DNA of 64,000 nucleotides, taken from the NCBI RefSeq assembly GCF_006094275.1, contig NZ_CP034412.1, positions 372,001-436,000 on the forward strand. The letters are read 5' to 3'. A model generated the notes under the pieces. The model was not told the origin of the DNA, did no database searches, and was given only the letters and a program-made list of their open reading frames with translations. Positions 7,903 to 17,012 of this stretch are shown one piece after another. Both the position numbers and the translations under genes were made by a program. How positions within the stretch are numbered: position 1 is the stretch's first letter; every line of letters starts with the position of its first letter. Source of the DNA: Glutamicibacter creatinolyticus. Lineage in GTDB: Bacteria; Actinomycetota; Actinomycetes; Actinomycetales; Micrococcaceae.

Positions 7903-8712
7903 GTGCCACTGCACTGGAACGGCAAAGTCGCAGGGGGAGCATTGGGCGTAAACGAACTGAAATGCAAGCTTCGAACCGTTACCGGCAACTGGTGGAGCGC
8001 CGCGACCGGGCGTGGCCCGCGAACGCTGTTGGGACGAAGCTTTCCCTGGCATCTGTGCCTGGTGGCCACCACCTTCTGGGTTGGGGAAATCCATGATCCG
8101 AACGCCCACGACGGCTCGCAGATGATCAGTGCCTACGACGGATGGTGGTACGAGCGCTACGGCGGATGTGACGGCGTGGTCGAAGACGGCGTCTGCAACA
8201 CGGAGGTTCGTGAGGCGGCCAACAACTATTTCCCGAAGCACATGACACCCCAGCAGAACCCCTTCTACCTGGACCTGCCGTTCAATGACGTGACCAACGA
8301 GAAGGCGTTCTCGCAGCGCCACCTGATCCCGTGGGCCAACGACTTCGGCTATGCCGGAAATCTGGAGAACAAGAATTTCTCCTACATGAAGAACCGCTGG
8401 GTTGAATTGAGCTTTCGGGGCAAGACCTGTTTCGCCCAGATCGCCGATGCGGGCCCTGTCGTCTACGACGACTTTGAGTATGTTTTCGGGGAGAACAACG
8501 AACGCCCGAAGAACTCCGAGTTCAACGGGGCCGGAATGGATGTTTCCCCGGCAGTCGTTGGATGTCTGGGCTTTGATGCGCTGAACGGAACCCAGGCCGG
8601 GGTCTCGTGGCGGTTCGTCGATGAAGTCGATGTCCCCGACGGACCGTGGAAGATTGTGGTGACCGAAAGCGGCTACGACTGGAGCAGCGGCGGTCCGCAG
8701 GCCAACCAGTAA
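7903..8712 (+). CDS. Conserved protein of unknown function, N-terminus uncertain
   Basis: The frame from GTG 7903 codes for 269 residues. From about residue 53 the sequence looks like a compact folded domain, rich in aromatic residues: TTFWVGEIHDPNAHDGSQM, then YGGCDGV, SYMKNRWVEL, CFAQIADAGPVVYDD and NGAGMDVSPAVVGCLGF. The repeated cysteines and lack of basic patches suggest an extracytoplasmic protein, yet the ~50 residues before the domain do not form a signal peptide, and no other frame supplies one. No good Shine-Dalgarno sequence precedes the GTG. Either the start is wrong, or the signal region has been lost. I do not recognise a named family, and both neighbours are unrelated. Confidence 0.6.
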   Translation: MPLHWNGKVAGGALGVNELKCKLRTVTGNWWSAATGRGPRTLLGRSFPWHLCLVATTFWVGEIHDPNAHDGSQMISAYDGWWYERYGGCDGVVEDGVCNTEVREAANNYFPKHMTPQQNPFYLDLPFNDVTNEKAFSQRHLIPWANDFGYAGNLENKNFSYMKNRWVELSFRGKTCFAQIADAGPVVYDDFEYVFGENNERPKNSEFNGAGMDVSPAVVGCLGFDALNGTQAGVSWRFVDEVDVPDGPWKIVVTESGYDWSSGGPQANQ

Positions 8713-8819
8713 GCTATTCGCCGGATCTGCCCGTTGCCTTCTCGGATGTAGGTGACTCCTTGCCGCCATCCGAACCTGAGGTCGATCAGGTGCCCGATGC
8801 TGCCGCTAGATTGTGCGCG

Positions 8820-9323
8820 TCAGTGTCGCGGGCCGTGTCCGCCGCCGGTGATGCGCTGTTCGAGCAGGTGTTCCAGCAGCGGGTCCAGAACCGCCAAGCC
8901 GTCACGCACTCCTCCGGTGGAGCCAGGCAGGTTCACGATCAGGCAGGAGCCGGCGAAACCGGCGACCCCGCGGGTGAGGACGGACAGCGGGGTCACCGCT
9001 TCACCGCGACGGCGAATGGCCTCAATGACTCCGGGCAGCTGCACCTGCAGCAGCGGCGCCGTCTGCTCGGGGGTGAGATCGGTGGGGGAGACCCCGGTGC
9101 CGCCGGTGGTCAGGATGAGCCGGGGTTCACCCGCCAGCAGCTGGCGCAGTCCGACACCGACCTCCGGCCCGTCGGCGGTAATACGAAGATCCACGGTGAA
9201 GCCGCGCTGTTGCAGCCACTGGCTGATCACCGGCCCGGTGCGGTCCGGGTTCGTCCCGGCGGCTGCGCTGGTGGAGGCCACCAGCACCCCGGCGCGGCGC
9301 ACGGCGGCGGCTGCATCAGTCAC
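8820..9323 (-). CDS. mog: Molybdopterin adenylyltransferase (MogA/MoaB family)
   Basis: A 167-residue protein from GTG 9323, whose codon overlaps the moaC stop by eight bases; the longer frame upstream is moaC in another phase. It has the MPT-binding motif [11 protein letters not shown] and the C-terminal [10 protein letters not shown]. The enzyme adenylylates molybdopterin before MoeA inserts molybdenum. It is the last gene of a four-gene minus-strand operon (moaD-moeA-moaC-mog) in which each start overlaps or nearly touches the previous stop. Confidence 0.9.
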   Translation of the reverse strand: MTDAAAAVRRAGVLVASTSAAAGTNPDRTGPVISQWLQQRGFTVDLRITADGPEVGVGLRQLLAGEPRLILTTGGTGVSPTDLTPEQTAPLLQVQLPGVIEAIRRRGEAVTPLSVLTRGVAGFAGSCLIVNLPGSTGGVRDGLAVLDPLLEHLLEQRITGGGHGPRH

Positions 9324-9834
9324 GGGCCCAGTCCCCGGATTTTCCGCCGGATTTGGCCAGTACCCGGATGCCGGTGACCTCGGCGTGCTTGTCCACGGCC
9401 TTGACCATGTCATAGAGGGTCAGCGCGGCGACGCTGGCGGCGGTCAACGCCTCCATCTCCACCCCGGTGACCCCCTTGGTGGTCACCTGCGCGCTCACCC
9501 GCACCGCCGACTCCTCGGCAGTGAAGTCCACCGACACCTTCGAAATCGGCAGCGGGTGGCACAACGGCACCAGCTCCCAGGTGCGTTTAGCCGCCATGAT
9601 CCCGGCGATGCGGGCCGTGCCCAGCGCCTCACCCTTGGGCAAGTTGCCGCTCATCAGCATCTGCACCACGTCCGGGCGGGTGACGAACACGGCTTCCGCG
9701 GTGGCCACCCGCTTGGTGACCTGCTTGTCGCTGACATCAACCATGGCCGCGCTGCCATCGGCGCGCAGGTGGGTCAGCTGCTGCTCGCCGGACGGGTTCG
9801 AATCAGCTGCGTGTGGGGCGTTTGAGTCAGTCAT
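9316..9834 (-). CDS. moaC: Cyclic pyranopterin monophosphate synthase
   Basis: The 172-residue protein has the MoaC core [18 protein letters not shown], the active-site [13 protein letters not shown] and [20 protein letters not shown], ending in a conserved lysine region (KAVDK). It converts the MoaA product (3',8-cyclo-GTP) to cPMP. About 20 residues at the N-terminus are extra and polar. The ATG overlaps the moeA stop (ATGACTGA), so translation is coupled. Confidence 0.95.
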   Translation of the reverse strand: MTDSNAPHAADSNPSGEQQLTHLRADGSAAMVDVSDKQVTKRVATAEAVFVTRPDVVQMLMSGNLPKGEALGTARIAGIMAAKRTWELVPLCHPLPISKVSVDFTAEESAVRVSAQVTTKGVTGVEMEALTAASVAALTLYDMVKAVDKHAEVTGIRVLAKSGGKSGDWARD

Positions 9835-11059
9835 GGAATCTCCAAGTGTCTACCTTGGTGCCGGCCGGAAGGTGGGCGACACCGACGGGAAGGTGCACGA
9901 GCACATCGGCCCGTGCCAGGTCGTGAATCAGGTGGGAGCCGGGATCCAATACGGTGACCTGCCCGTCGTTGAGCAGTCCGCGGCGCACCTGGTGCTTGTC
10001 GCCCGGGGAATGCACCTCGTTGGCCAGGGCGTACTGTTCGGGGACGGGCTCGGCCACTGCGGCCAGGCGACGCAGGCTGGGGGCCAGGAACAGTTCCAGC
10101 GAGAGCAGCGCGCTGACCGGGTTGCCCGGGAAGCAGAGCACCGGGGTGCCCTCCAGCAGCGCGAAGCCCTGCGGACCACCGGGTTGCAGGGCCACATGGT
10201 GGAAACTGCCGCCGGAGGGGGCCAGCGCCTCGCGCACCACCTCGTAGGCCCCGGCGCTGATGCCGCCCACCGTGAGGATGAGATCCACCTCCCGCGCCTG
10301 CTTGGCCAGTTCGCGGGTCAGCGCCGACGCATCATCGGGCAGCCGCAGAACCTCCACCTGGGCGCCATAGCCGCGCAGCACCGCCGCGAGCATCGGTGAA
10401 TTTGAATCGGGGATCCGCCCGGACTCGGCGGTCCCGCCCATCAGCTCATTGCCGGTGGTGCACACCAGCACCCGCAGCCGTGTGCGCACCGGAACCCCGC
10501 GCACGCCACTGGCCGCCAGCGCCCCGATCAGGGTGGGTGTCAGCCGGGTGCCGGCCTCCGCGACCACGGCACCGGCCTGCAGGTCCTGGCCGAGCGGCCG
10601 GATGAAGCGCCCGGGCTCCGCGGGCTGCGTGAAGGTCGCCACCCCGCTCGGCTCGCCCTCGCCCCGGCGCACCAGCGGACCGAAAGCGCCCTGCATAGTG
10701 GCCTCCACCGGAATGACGGTGTCCGCCCCGGAGGGGATCACAGCTCCGGTCATCACCGGGGACACGGTGCCGGGCAGCAGTTCGATTTGCCGGTCCCCGG
10801 CCGCGGCGGTCACCCCCAGCGGCAGCTGCACCGGGTGCTCGGTGCTCGCGCCGGCCAGCTCCGCGCTGCGGGCGGCGAACCCGTCCATCTGCGAATTGGT
10901 GAAGGCGGGAATGGGCAGGGGCGCGGTGATGCGGGCCGCGGTGACGCGTCCGGGCAGATCGGCGGCGTCGACGCCCAGCGTCTGGGTGCCCAACGCCGCG
11001 ATCACCGGATCCAGCAGCGCCGCGATTTCCGCGCGGTGGGTTTCCAGGGTGCAGCTCAT
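9827..11059 (-). CDS. moeA: Molybdopterin molybdenumtransferase, copy 1
   Basis: This 410-residue protein inserts molybdate into adenylylated molybdopterin. The N-terminal half has [19 protein letters not shown], the middle domain [15 protein letters not shown] and the MogA-like third domain [12 protein letters not shown] followed by [11 protein letters not shown]. It starts four bases after the moaD stop. A second, divergent copy lies at 27073-28320 beside mobA; the two differ in domain-three motif (GGISAGAYE here, GGVGPGTHD there), which may mean different partner or metal preference. Confidence 0.94.
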   Translation of the reverse strand: MSCTLETHRAEIAALLDPVIAALGTQTLGVDAADLPGRVTAARITAPLPIPAFTNSQMDGFAARSAELAGASTEHPVQLPLGVTAAAGDRQIELLPGTVSPVMTGAVIPSGADTVIPVEATMQGAFGPLVRRGEGEPSGVATFTQPAEPGRFIRPLGQDLQAGAVVAEAGTRLTPTLIGALAASGVRGVPVRTRLRVLVCTTGNELMGGTAESGRIPDSNSPMLAAVLRGYGAQVEVLRLPDDASALTRELAKQAREVDLILTVGGISAGAYEVVREALAPSGGSFHHVALQPGGPQGFALLEGTPVLCFPGNPVSALLSLELFLAPSLRRLAAVAEPVPEQYALANEVHSPGDKHQVRRGLLNDGQVTVLDPGSHLIHDLARADVLVHLPVGVAHLPAGTKVDTWRFHD

Positions 11060-11062
11060 GGG

Positions 11063-11314
11063 CTATCCGCCGGCGAAGGGAGGCAGCACGTCCACGGTCA
11101 GGTCGGCGTCATCGCCCAGCTCACCGTCATCGCGCCGGACCACCCCGTTGATCAGGAAGCTGCCCGCCCGCAGGACCTGGGCCATGGCATCGCCATAAGC
11201 GCCGGCCAGCTCGGTGCGCAGCTGGGACAGTGAATCGGGGCGCGCCCAGCGCTCCTGCTCGGTGCCCGCCGCGGCCGCCGCCGCGGCGAAGTAGCGTATC
11301 GTAATCTGCGACAT
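11063..11314 (-). CDS. moaD: Molybdopterin synthase small subunit (sulfur carrier)
   Basis: An 83-residue ubiquitin-like protein that ends in Gly-Gly (VLPPFAGG), the tail that is adenylylated by MoeB and thiocarboxylated to supply sulfur for molybdopterin. It carries the FLINGVVRRDD loop of MoaD. It is the first gene of the minus-strand operon. No Shine-Dalgarno sequence precedes its ATG; TAGCAT lies six bases upstream, so it is probably translated from a leaderless transcript. Confidence 0.93.
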   Translation of the reverse strand: MSQITIRYFAAAAAAAGTEQERWARPDSLSQLRTELAGAYGDAMAQVLRAGSFLINGVVRRDDGELGDDADLTVDVLPPFAGG

Positions 11315-11319
11315 GACTT

Positions 11320-11332
11320 CATGCTATCGCCT
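11320..11332 (-). promoter_or_regulatory. moaD promoter -10 region in a 13-bp element shared with modA
   Basis: On the minus strand AGGCGATAGCATG contains the -10 hexamer TAGCAT followed by G plus five bases to the moaD ATG. The identical 13 bases occur in the modA promoter (16166-16178). No -35 is evident. Confidence 0.5.
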
Positions 11333-11355
11333 ATCCTCCGGCGCGGCCGGGCGCG

Positions 11356-11361
11356 TAGGAT
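11356..11361 (+). promoter_or_regulatory. Candidate -10 element of a leaderless moeB transcript
   Basis: TAGGAT is followed by six bases and the moeB ATG at 11368; no Shine-Dalgarno sequence is present. The promoter shares a 53-bp intergenic region with moaD. Confidence 0.45.
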
Positions 11362-11367
11362 CCGACT

Positions 11368-12537
11368 ATGAGTGATCGTGCGTTTAAGCCCCTGGTCGAC
11401 CCGGCCCCTGCGCTGAGCGACGAGCAGCTGGCCCGGGCCCAGCGCCAGCTGTCCCTGCCCGGATTCGGGGAGGCGTCCCAGCGCCGCCTGGCCGCCGCCC
11501 GCGTGCTGGTGATCGGGGCCGGGGGACTGGGCAGCGCCTGCATCCCGTACCTGGTCGGTGCCGGGGTGGGCACCGTGGGCATCGTGGATGACGACGTGGT
11601 GGAGCTGTCCAACCTGCACCGCCAGATCACCCACACCACCGCCAACATCGGGCTGCCCAAAACCGCCTCGCTGGCCGCCGCCGCGCGCGCCCTGGACCCC
11701 GGGGTGCGGATCATCGAACACCACCTGCGGTTGACCTCCGCGGACGCGTTGGAGATCTTCTCCGGCTACGACCTGGTGATCGATGGCAGCGACAACTTCC
11801 CGACCCGCTACCTGAGCAACGACGCCGCCCAGCTGACCGGCATCCCGCTGGTGTGGGGCTCGATCCTGCAGCACCACGGTCAGGTGTCCGTGGCCTGGCA
11901 CGAACACGGACCGGGCTACCGCGACCTGTTCCCTCTCCCGCCGGCCCCGGGCACCGTGGCCGACTGTGCCACCGGGGGTGTGCTGCCCGGACTGTGCGGA
12001 ACCATCGGCTCGCTGCTGGCCACCGAGGCGCTGAAGCTGATCACCGGGATCGGCGATCCGCTGGTGGGCCGGGTGCTGATCTACGATGCGTTGGGCGCAA
12101 GCACGCGCACCCTGGAGTACGCGCCGGATCCCACCGCGCCACCGGTGACCGAGCTGATCGACTATGAGCTGTTCTGTGCCGGCAACCTGCCGCAGCCCAA
12201 GCAGCTGGCCCCCGAGGCGCTGGTGGCTGCGCTGGCTTCGCAAGAACCCCCGTTCCTGCTGGATGTGCGCAACCCGCAGGAACGCGCCGCGCTGAACCTG
12301 CGCGGCTCCCATCACCTGCCGCTGCCGCAGCTGGAGGCGGCCATCGACGCGGGCTCGCAGCTGCCGGCGCTGCCCGAAACCCTGGTGGTCTACTGCGCCA
12401 GGGGTCCGCGGGCCCTGCGTGCCGCGCAGCTGCTGGCCGGGCGCGGCATCACCGCCTCCTATGTGCCCGGTGGCGCCCCAGCGGTCGCGCAGCTGGCCCC
12501 CGACCTGACCGAATCCGCGCTGCACCAGCAGTCATAA
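11368..12537 (+). CDS. moeB: Molybdopterin-synthase adenylyltransferase with C-terminal rhodanese domain
   Basis: The 389-residue protein is an E1-like ThiF/MoeB enzyme (residues about 18-265) fused to a rhodanese domain (about 285-385). The nucleotide-binding loop is VIGAGGLGSACIPYL, with DDDVVELSNLHRQ and the DGSDNFPTRY motif. The rhodanese active-site cysteine is in VYCARGPRALRAA. This MOCS3-like layout lets one protein adenylylate MoaD and transfer sulfur to it. It is divergent from moaD and 22 bp before moaE, so the synthase and its activator share the locus. Confidence 0.93.
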   Translation: MSDRAFKPLVDPAPALSDEQLARAQRQLSLPGFGEASQRRLAAARVLVIGAGGLGSACIPYLVGAGVGTVGIVDDDVVELSNLHRQITHTTANIGLPKTASLAAAARALDPGVRIIEHHLRLTSADALEIFSGYDLVIDGSDNFPTRYLSNDAAQLTGIPLVWGSILQHHGQVSVAWHEHGPGYRDLFPLPPAPGTVADCATGGVLPGLCGTIGSLLATEALKLITGIGDPLVGRVLIYDALGASTRTLEYAPDPTAPPVTELIDYELFCAGNLPQPKQLAPEALVAALASQEPPFLLDVRNPQERAALNLRGSHHLPLPQLEAAIDAGSQLPALPETLVVYCARGPRALRAAQLLAGRGITASYVPGGAPAVAQLAPDLTESALHQQS

Positions 12538-12559
12538 GAGTCCTAAGCAGAGGAGCTAC

Positions 12560-12967
12560 GTGAGCTACGCACTGATCACCGACCAGCCCATCGATGAGGA
12601 CGCCGTCAGGCAGGGCGTGCAATCGGACACCGCCGGAGCCGTGGTGCTGTTCCACGGGATCATCCGCAACCACGACGGCGGCCAGGCGGTGAACTCGCTG
12701 GACTACTCGCATCACCCGCAGGCGCAGGAATTCCTGGAGAAGATCCTGGCCGAGGAGGAGGCCCGCACCGGGTTGCGGCTGGCAGCCGTGCACCGGGTCG
12801 GGGCCCTGACCATCGGGGATGCCGCACTGGTTGCGGCATCCGCGGCCGCGCACCGGCGCGAGGCCTTCGAAGCCATCGAGAATCTGGTGGAGCGCATCAA
12901 GGCGGAGGTGCCCATCTGGAAGCGTCAGCACTTCACTTCGGGATCCTCCGAATGGGTGGGGCTCTAG
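12560..12967 (+). CDS. moaE: Molybdopterin synthase catalytic subunit
   Basis: A 135-residue protein from GTG 12560, with AGGAG directly upstream. It has the MoaE pattern: AGAVVLFHGIIRNHDGG, LDYSHHPQAQEFLEKIL, HRVGALTIGDAALVAASAAA, AHRREAFEAIENLVERIK and the catalytic KAEVPIWKRQHF near the C-terminus. With MoaD it turns cPMP into molybdopterin. Confidence 0.95.
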   Translation: MSYALITDQPIDEDAVRQGVQSDTAGAVVLFHGIIRNHDGGQAVNSLDYSHHPQAQEFLEKILAEEEARTGLRLAAVHRVGALTIGDAALVAASAAAHRREAFEAIENLVERIKAEVPIWKRQHFTSGSSEWVGL

Positions 12968-13327
12968 TCTCAATGCTCGGCTCGTGCAGGGCTTGTTGAA
13001 GGGCGATGCCCGGACCCTGAAACACCGGGACGTGCAAGAGTTGGGATGAATCCCTCGACCACGCGGGCGGTAATTTTGTTGTCCGTGATCGCTGGCTGCG
13101 CGGCATGGCAAGCATCCCCAGCTGGTGCGTCAGGGCGTGGGTCCAGCGGGAAGCACCACCGGGCCAGACAAACGCGGGCCCGGTTGCCGCGGTTGATCTT
13201 TTGATCTGGGGGTCGTTGGTCGCAGCCCCGTGCCTCCACGACGCCGCGTTCACCCCAGCCATCGCTATCTTCGGTTCACTGCCGGTAGATCGGGTTCCCG
13301 TGGCTGCTCAGATCGGCCGGCCTCGCT
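12968..13327. other. Gene-free region of 360 bp
   Basis: Between moaE and the WYL regulator I see no frame with plausible protein features, no tRNA and no strong stem-loop (only a weak CCGGG pair around 13010-13030). Short open frames here on both strands have arbitrary composition. It may be decayed coding sequence, but nothing in it identifies an origin. Confidence 0.5.
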
Positions 13328-14284
13328 CTACGAGTCGGGCCGCGATGTCAGGTTGGCGGACCACGTCGCGAGCAGCTCACGCAGCTTCGGCGGCTGCACC
13401 TCGCTGACCGGGGCCTCGCACAACGCCAATCCAAAGGCGGCCCAGCGCAGGTCTGCGTTCTGGGTGCGCAACATGCTGCTGTGCTCATCCAACGGCTCAA
13501 TCTCAAACCAGCGCCCCACACGCGGGGCCAGCTGCGCGGCGCTTGCCTGAACCCGTGCGCTGATGTGTGGATGCCCGGACCCGCTTAGCCCGGCCCGCAC
13601 GAACTGCGCCGCGTCGCCACCTGGAATCCGCCGCGGCGCGAAGCGCAGCGCCCGGGGTTGGGCGTTTTCGGCCCGGTCCACCCGGAAACTGCGCCAATCC
13701 GCACGGTCCACATCGTAGGCCACCAGATAGTAGCGGTTTCCCACATTGACCAGATTGACCGGCTCCACCCGGCGCGAAGTGGCGATGCCCTGGGCATCGC
13801 GGTAGTCGAAAGCCACACGTTCACGGTCGCGGCATCCCTGGGCGAAGACCACCAGCACCTGCGGGTCTACCGGCTCCGGCGCGGAATATTGGGTAGTTAG
13901 CGCAACGGTGCTCGAAGTCAGGGCCTGGGCCCGTTGCCGCAGCCGCGTCGGAAGCACCGGAACCACCTTGGACAGGGCACGCAGTCCCGCCTCAGCCAGC
14001 GTGTTCTCCCCGCCGTGGACGGTGGACTGCAGGCCGATGACCAGCGCTACGGCTTCCTCGTCGTCGAGCACCAGCGGCGGCAGCGCGGCTCCGGCGGCGA
14101 GCTGGTAGCCGCCGCCCACACCGCGTTCAGCCTGTACCGGGTAGCCCAGTTCCCGCAGCTGATCCACGTCGCGGCGCAGGGTGCGCAACGAGACCTGCAG
14201 ACGCTGTGCCAGTTCCTGTCCAGACCAGTAGCGCCGGGTCTGCAGCAGGGAGAGCAGGCGCAGCGAACGTTGGCTTGTACTCAT
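13328..14284 (-). CDS. HTH/WYL-domain transcriptional regulator (YafY type)
   Basis: The start at ATG 14284 gives 318 residues beginning MSTSQRSLRLLSLLQTRRYW, the usual DeoR-like helix-turn-helix of this group (LAQRLQVSLRTLRRDVDQL, about residues 24-42). A WYL domain follows: VAFDYRDAQG, RRVEPVNLVNVGNRYYLVAYD and DWRSFRVDR. Regulators of this type often control a divergent gene, here the DinB-like gene that begins 91 bp away. The ligand is unknown. Confidence 0.88.
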   Translation of the reverse strand: MSTSQRSLRLLSLLQTRRYWSGQELAQRLQVSLRTLRRDVDQLRELGYPVQAERGVGGGYQLAAGAALPPLVLDDEEAVALVIGLQSTVHGGENTLAEAGLRALSKVVPVLPTRLRQRAQALTSSTVALTTQYSAPEPVDPQVLVVFAQGCRDRERVAFDYRDAQGIATSRRVEPVNLVNVGNRYYLVAYDVDRADWRSFRVDRAENAQPRALRFAPRRIPGGDAAQFVRAGLSGSGHPHISARVQASAAQLAPRVGRWFEIEPLDEHSSMLRTQNADLRWAAFGLALCEAPVSEVQPPKLRELLATWSANLTSRPDS

Positions 14285-14375
14285 GCCCACATTCTGCCTC
14301 GATTTAGGACAGAAATAGACACCTATGGCTCCTAGGGTGGTTTTATCCGGCACACCGAGAATGAGGAGCAATGCC

Positions 14376-14924
14376 ATGAGCACCACCATGAAAGCCGTCA
14401 ACACCACGCTGAGCGGCGAGCGGGCCGACCTGCACCGGGCGCTGGCCAACGCCCGCCACTTCCTGCGCTTCACCGCTCAGAACCTGAGCGACGAACAGGC
14501 CGCAACCCGCGCCACCGTCAGCGAACTAACCGTCGGGGGACTGATCAAGCACGTAAGCGCCGTGGAACTGCAGTGGCAGCAGTTCATGATCAGGGGCAAG
14601 GCCGCCATGGACTGGGACGGAGTGGACTTCTACAACATGCCGGCCGAGGCGCTGCAGGCCTTGAAAGCCGAGTTCAGCATGCAGCCCGGCGAGACGCTGC
14701 CCGGGCTGCTGGAGAAGTACGCCCACATCGGCGAAGAAACCGACGCGCTGCTGGCGGAAATCGACCTGGACACGGTCCACGAACTGCCCCGGGCGCCGTG
14801 GTTTGTGGACACCCATTGGTCGGTGCGCCGCACGCTGCTGCACATCATCGGCGAAACCACCCAGCACGCCGGGCATGCGGACATCATCCGCGAGGCGCTG
14901 GATGGCCAGAAGACCATGGGCTAG
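14376..14924 (+). CDS. DinB-superfamily protein (DUF664 type)
   Basis: ATG 14376 is chosen because GAGGAG lies seven bases upstream. The 182-residue protein looks like a four-helix bundle: ERADLHRALANARHFLRF, TVGGLIKHVSAVELQWQQF and RTLLHIIGETTQHAGHADI. Metal-binding histidines typical of the fold are visible in the second helix (HVSAVE) and near the end (HIIGE..HAGHAD). Such proteins are often mycothiol- or bacillithiol-dependent transferases, an inference only. Its stop is immediately next to the moaA stop on the opposite strand. Confidence 0.8.
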   Translation: MSTTMKAVNTTLSGERADLHRALANARHFLRFTAQNLSDEQAATRATVSELTVGGLIKHVSAVELQWQQFMIRGKAAMDWDGVDFYNMPAEALQALKAEFSMQPGETLPGLLEKYAHIGEETDALLAEIDLDTVHELPRAPWFVDTHWSVRRTLLHIIGETTQHAGHADIIREALDGQKTMG

Positions 14925-15968
14925 CTAACCGCCGATGTAGGACATCTCGATGCGTCGGCGGTTGCCGGGGGTCAGTGCCGCGCGCAGTTCCGAGTAGTTG
15001 TCATTGCGCACCCGCCACAGTCCGCTCAGAGCCACAGCCAGCTGCTCATCGTCGGCCCCGCCGCGCAGCAGGGCCCGCAGGTCGGTGCCGCCGGTGGCGA
15101 ACAGGCAGGTGTACATCTGGCCCTCGGCCGAGATCCGGGAGCGAGTGCAGTTGCCGCAGAACGCATTGGTGACACTGGAAATCACGCCAATTTCCCCCTG
15201 CCCGTCGGTGAAGCGCCAGCGGTTGGCGGTCTCCCCGGGGTCGGTGCGGGCCAGCCGCTCCAGCGGGTATTTCTCATGAATCCGGGAAATCACCTCGCTG
15301 GAGGGGACCACGTCATCCAGCCGCCAGCCGTTGGTGCTGCCCACATCCATGTACTCGATGAAGCGCAGTATGTGCCCGGTGCCGCGGAAGTGTTCGACCA
15401 GGTCCAGGATTTCGTCGTCGTTGACCCCGCGCTTGAGCACCGTGTTGATCTTCACCGGTCCCAGCCCGGCCTCGGCCGCGGCGTCAATGGCCTGCAGCAC
15501 CCGGGAGACCGGGAACTTCACATCGTTGATCGCCTGGAAGCGCTCTTCAATCAGTGAGTCCAGGGAAATCGTCACCCGGTTCAGCCCGGCAGCCTTCAGT
15601 GCGGCGGCCTTGACCGGCAAGGCGGAGCCGTTGGTGGTCAAGGCCAGGTCCACCGGTTCACCGTCCGGGGTGCGCAATGCGGCGAGCATTTGGATCAGCT
15701 CCTCGATGCCCCGGCGCAGCAGCGGCTCGCCGCCGGTCAGGCGCAGCTTGTGCACGCCCAAACCCACCGACACCCGGGCCAGGCGCTCGATCTCCTCAAA
15801 GCTGAGCAGTTCGGAACGCTCCCGGAACTGGAAGTCGCGCCCAAAGATTTCCTTGGGCATGCAGTACACGCAGCGGAAGTTGCAGCGGTCGGTCACCGAA
15901 ATCCGCAAATCCCGCAGGGGCCGGCCCCGGGCATCACCCAACGGTACGAATGCGGGCTTGTCTGCCAC
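14925..15968 (-). CDS. moaA: GTP 3',8-cyclase (radical SAM)
   Basis: GTG 15968 has CAGGAGG upstream and gives 347 residues, the normal MoaA length. It holds the radical-SAM cluster motif CNFRCVYC near residue 34, the SAM-binding [13 protein letters not shown], the second cluster cysteines in [11 protein letters not shown] with CLFATGG, and the C-terminal Gly-Gly (SYIGG) needed for activity. It makes 3',8-cyclo-GTP, the first step of molybdenum cofactor synthesis. It is convergent with the DinB-like gene with no base between the two stops, and divergent from modA. Confidence 0.96.
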   Translation of the reverse strand: MADKPAFVPLGDARGRPLRDLRISVTDRCNFRCVYCMPKEIFGRDFQFRERSELLSFEEIERLARVSVGLGVHKLRLTGGEPLLRRGIEELIQMLAALRTPDGEPVDLALTTNGSALPVKAAALKAAGLNRVTISLDSLIEERFQAINDVKFPVSRVLQAIDAAAEAGLGPVKINTVLKRGVNDDEILDLVEHFRGTGHILRFIEYMDVGSTNGWRLDDVVPSSEVISRIHEKYPLERLARTDPGETANRWRFTDGQGEIGVISSVTNAFCGNCTRSRISAEGQMYTCLFATGGTDLRALLRGGADDEQLAVALSGLWRVRNDNYSELRAALTPGNRRRIEMSYIGG

Positions 15969-16149
15969 GCCAACCTCCTGACTAGTCGGTGCCGCCACGA
16001 TAGCAGATCGCGGCGCCGCCACCTTCAGCTTACGACAGCCAGTCTGCGCGCTGTAGGGCTCACGGGGCAAGCACCGGGCAGAATCCGCAGCCGCCGGTCA
16101 GCTCGCCCCGCCCTGCCCGCGGCCCGAGCCGCGCTTCTCAGGTCACACT

Positions 16150-16178
16150 TTGGCGCACTGGGCGCAGGCGATAGCATG
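16150..16178 (+). promoter_or_regulatory. Candidate modA promoter with shared 13-bp element
   Basis: TTGGCG (16150-16155), a 16-bp spacer and TAGCAT (16172-16177) form a plausible promoter 31 bp before modA. Bases 16166-16178 are identical to the 13-mer over the moaD -10 region. Whether it is a regulatory site or a shared promoter core is unknown. Confidence 0.5.
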
Positions 16179-16208
16179 GCGGCAACCGTTCACGATCAAG
16201 GAGTGGGT

Positions 16209-17009
16209 ATGCGCATCCGCGGAACACTGGCACTGCTGGCACTGACGGGGCTGGGCCTGACCGGATGCTCCACCGCGGATCAGCCCGCCGATTCGCCGGC
16301 TGCGCAGGATGAAGGCCACACCCAGATCACCATCTCCGCGGCCGCCTCCCTGCAACGCTCCTTCGATGAGATCGCCAAGGACTTCCAGGAAGAACACCCG
16401 CAGATCAAGGTGAAGCACATTTCCTATGACGGCTCCTCCACCCTGGCCACCCAGATCGTGGAGGGAGCCCCGGTGGACGTCTTCGCCTCCGCCGATGAAC
16501 GCAACATGGACACCGTGAGCGATGCGGGCCTGGCCAAGGACCCGGTCATCTTCGCCACCAACACCCTGGTGATCGCGGTCCCGGCCGGAAACCCGGCCCA
16601 CGTACAGTCCCTGGCGGATCTGTCCCGGGTGACCACGGTGCTGTGCGCACCCCAGGTCCCGTGCGGCGGGGCCTCGCAGAAGCTGCTGGATGGTGCCGGG
16701 GTGCAGGTGGAACCGGCCAGCATGGAACAGAACGTGAGCGCGGTCCTGCAGAAGGTCTCGGCCGGGGAAGCCGACGCCGGGTTGGTGTACCGCACCGATG
16801 TGGTGGGCGATGACAGCGTGGACAGCATTGTGCCCGACGGGGCGCAGGAGGTCGTGAACTCCTACCCGATTTCCGTGCTCAGCACCTCCCAGTTCCAGCA
16901 GCAGGCCGAGGCCGCCCAGCAGTTCGTGGACTACGTACTTGGCGCCGAGGGCCAGGAAGTGCTGGTTGAGCACGGGTTCGGCAACGCCGGCGCCGGAGCC
17001 GAAGGCTAG
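16209..17009 (+). CDS. modA: Molybdate ABC transporter, substrate-binding lipoprotein
   Basis: A 266-residue lipoprotein with signal LLALTGLGLTGCS, where the lipobox cysteine is about Cys20, followed by a short Asp/Pro linker. The mature part is a ModA fold: ITISAAASLQRSFDEIAKDF, YDGSSTLATQIVEGAPVDVF and SADERNMD, with VLCAPQVPCGGASQ in the middle. AAGGAG precedes the start. It is the first gene of modABC and faces moaA, which joins molybdate supply with cofactor synthesis. Confidence 0.95.
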   Translation: MRIRGTLALLALTGLGLTGCSTADQPADSPAAQDEGHTQITISAAASLQRSFDEIAKDFQEEHPQIKVKHISYDGSSTLATQIVEGAPVDVFASADERNMDTVSDAGLAKDPVIFATNTLVIAVPAGNPAHVQSLADLSRVTTVLCAPQVPCGGASQKLLDGAGVQVEPASMEQNVSAVLQKVSAGEADAGLVYRTDVVGDDSVDSIVPDGAQEVVNSYPISVLSTSQFQQQAEAAQQFVDYVLGAEGQEVLVEHGFGNAGAGAEG

Positions 17010-17012
17010 GGC

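Noticed and set aside
13105-13407. 100-codon frame between moaE and the WYL regulator
   Set aside because: It overlaps the WYL gene and has no recognisable features.
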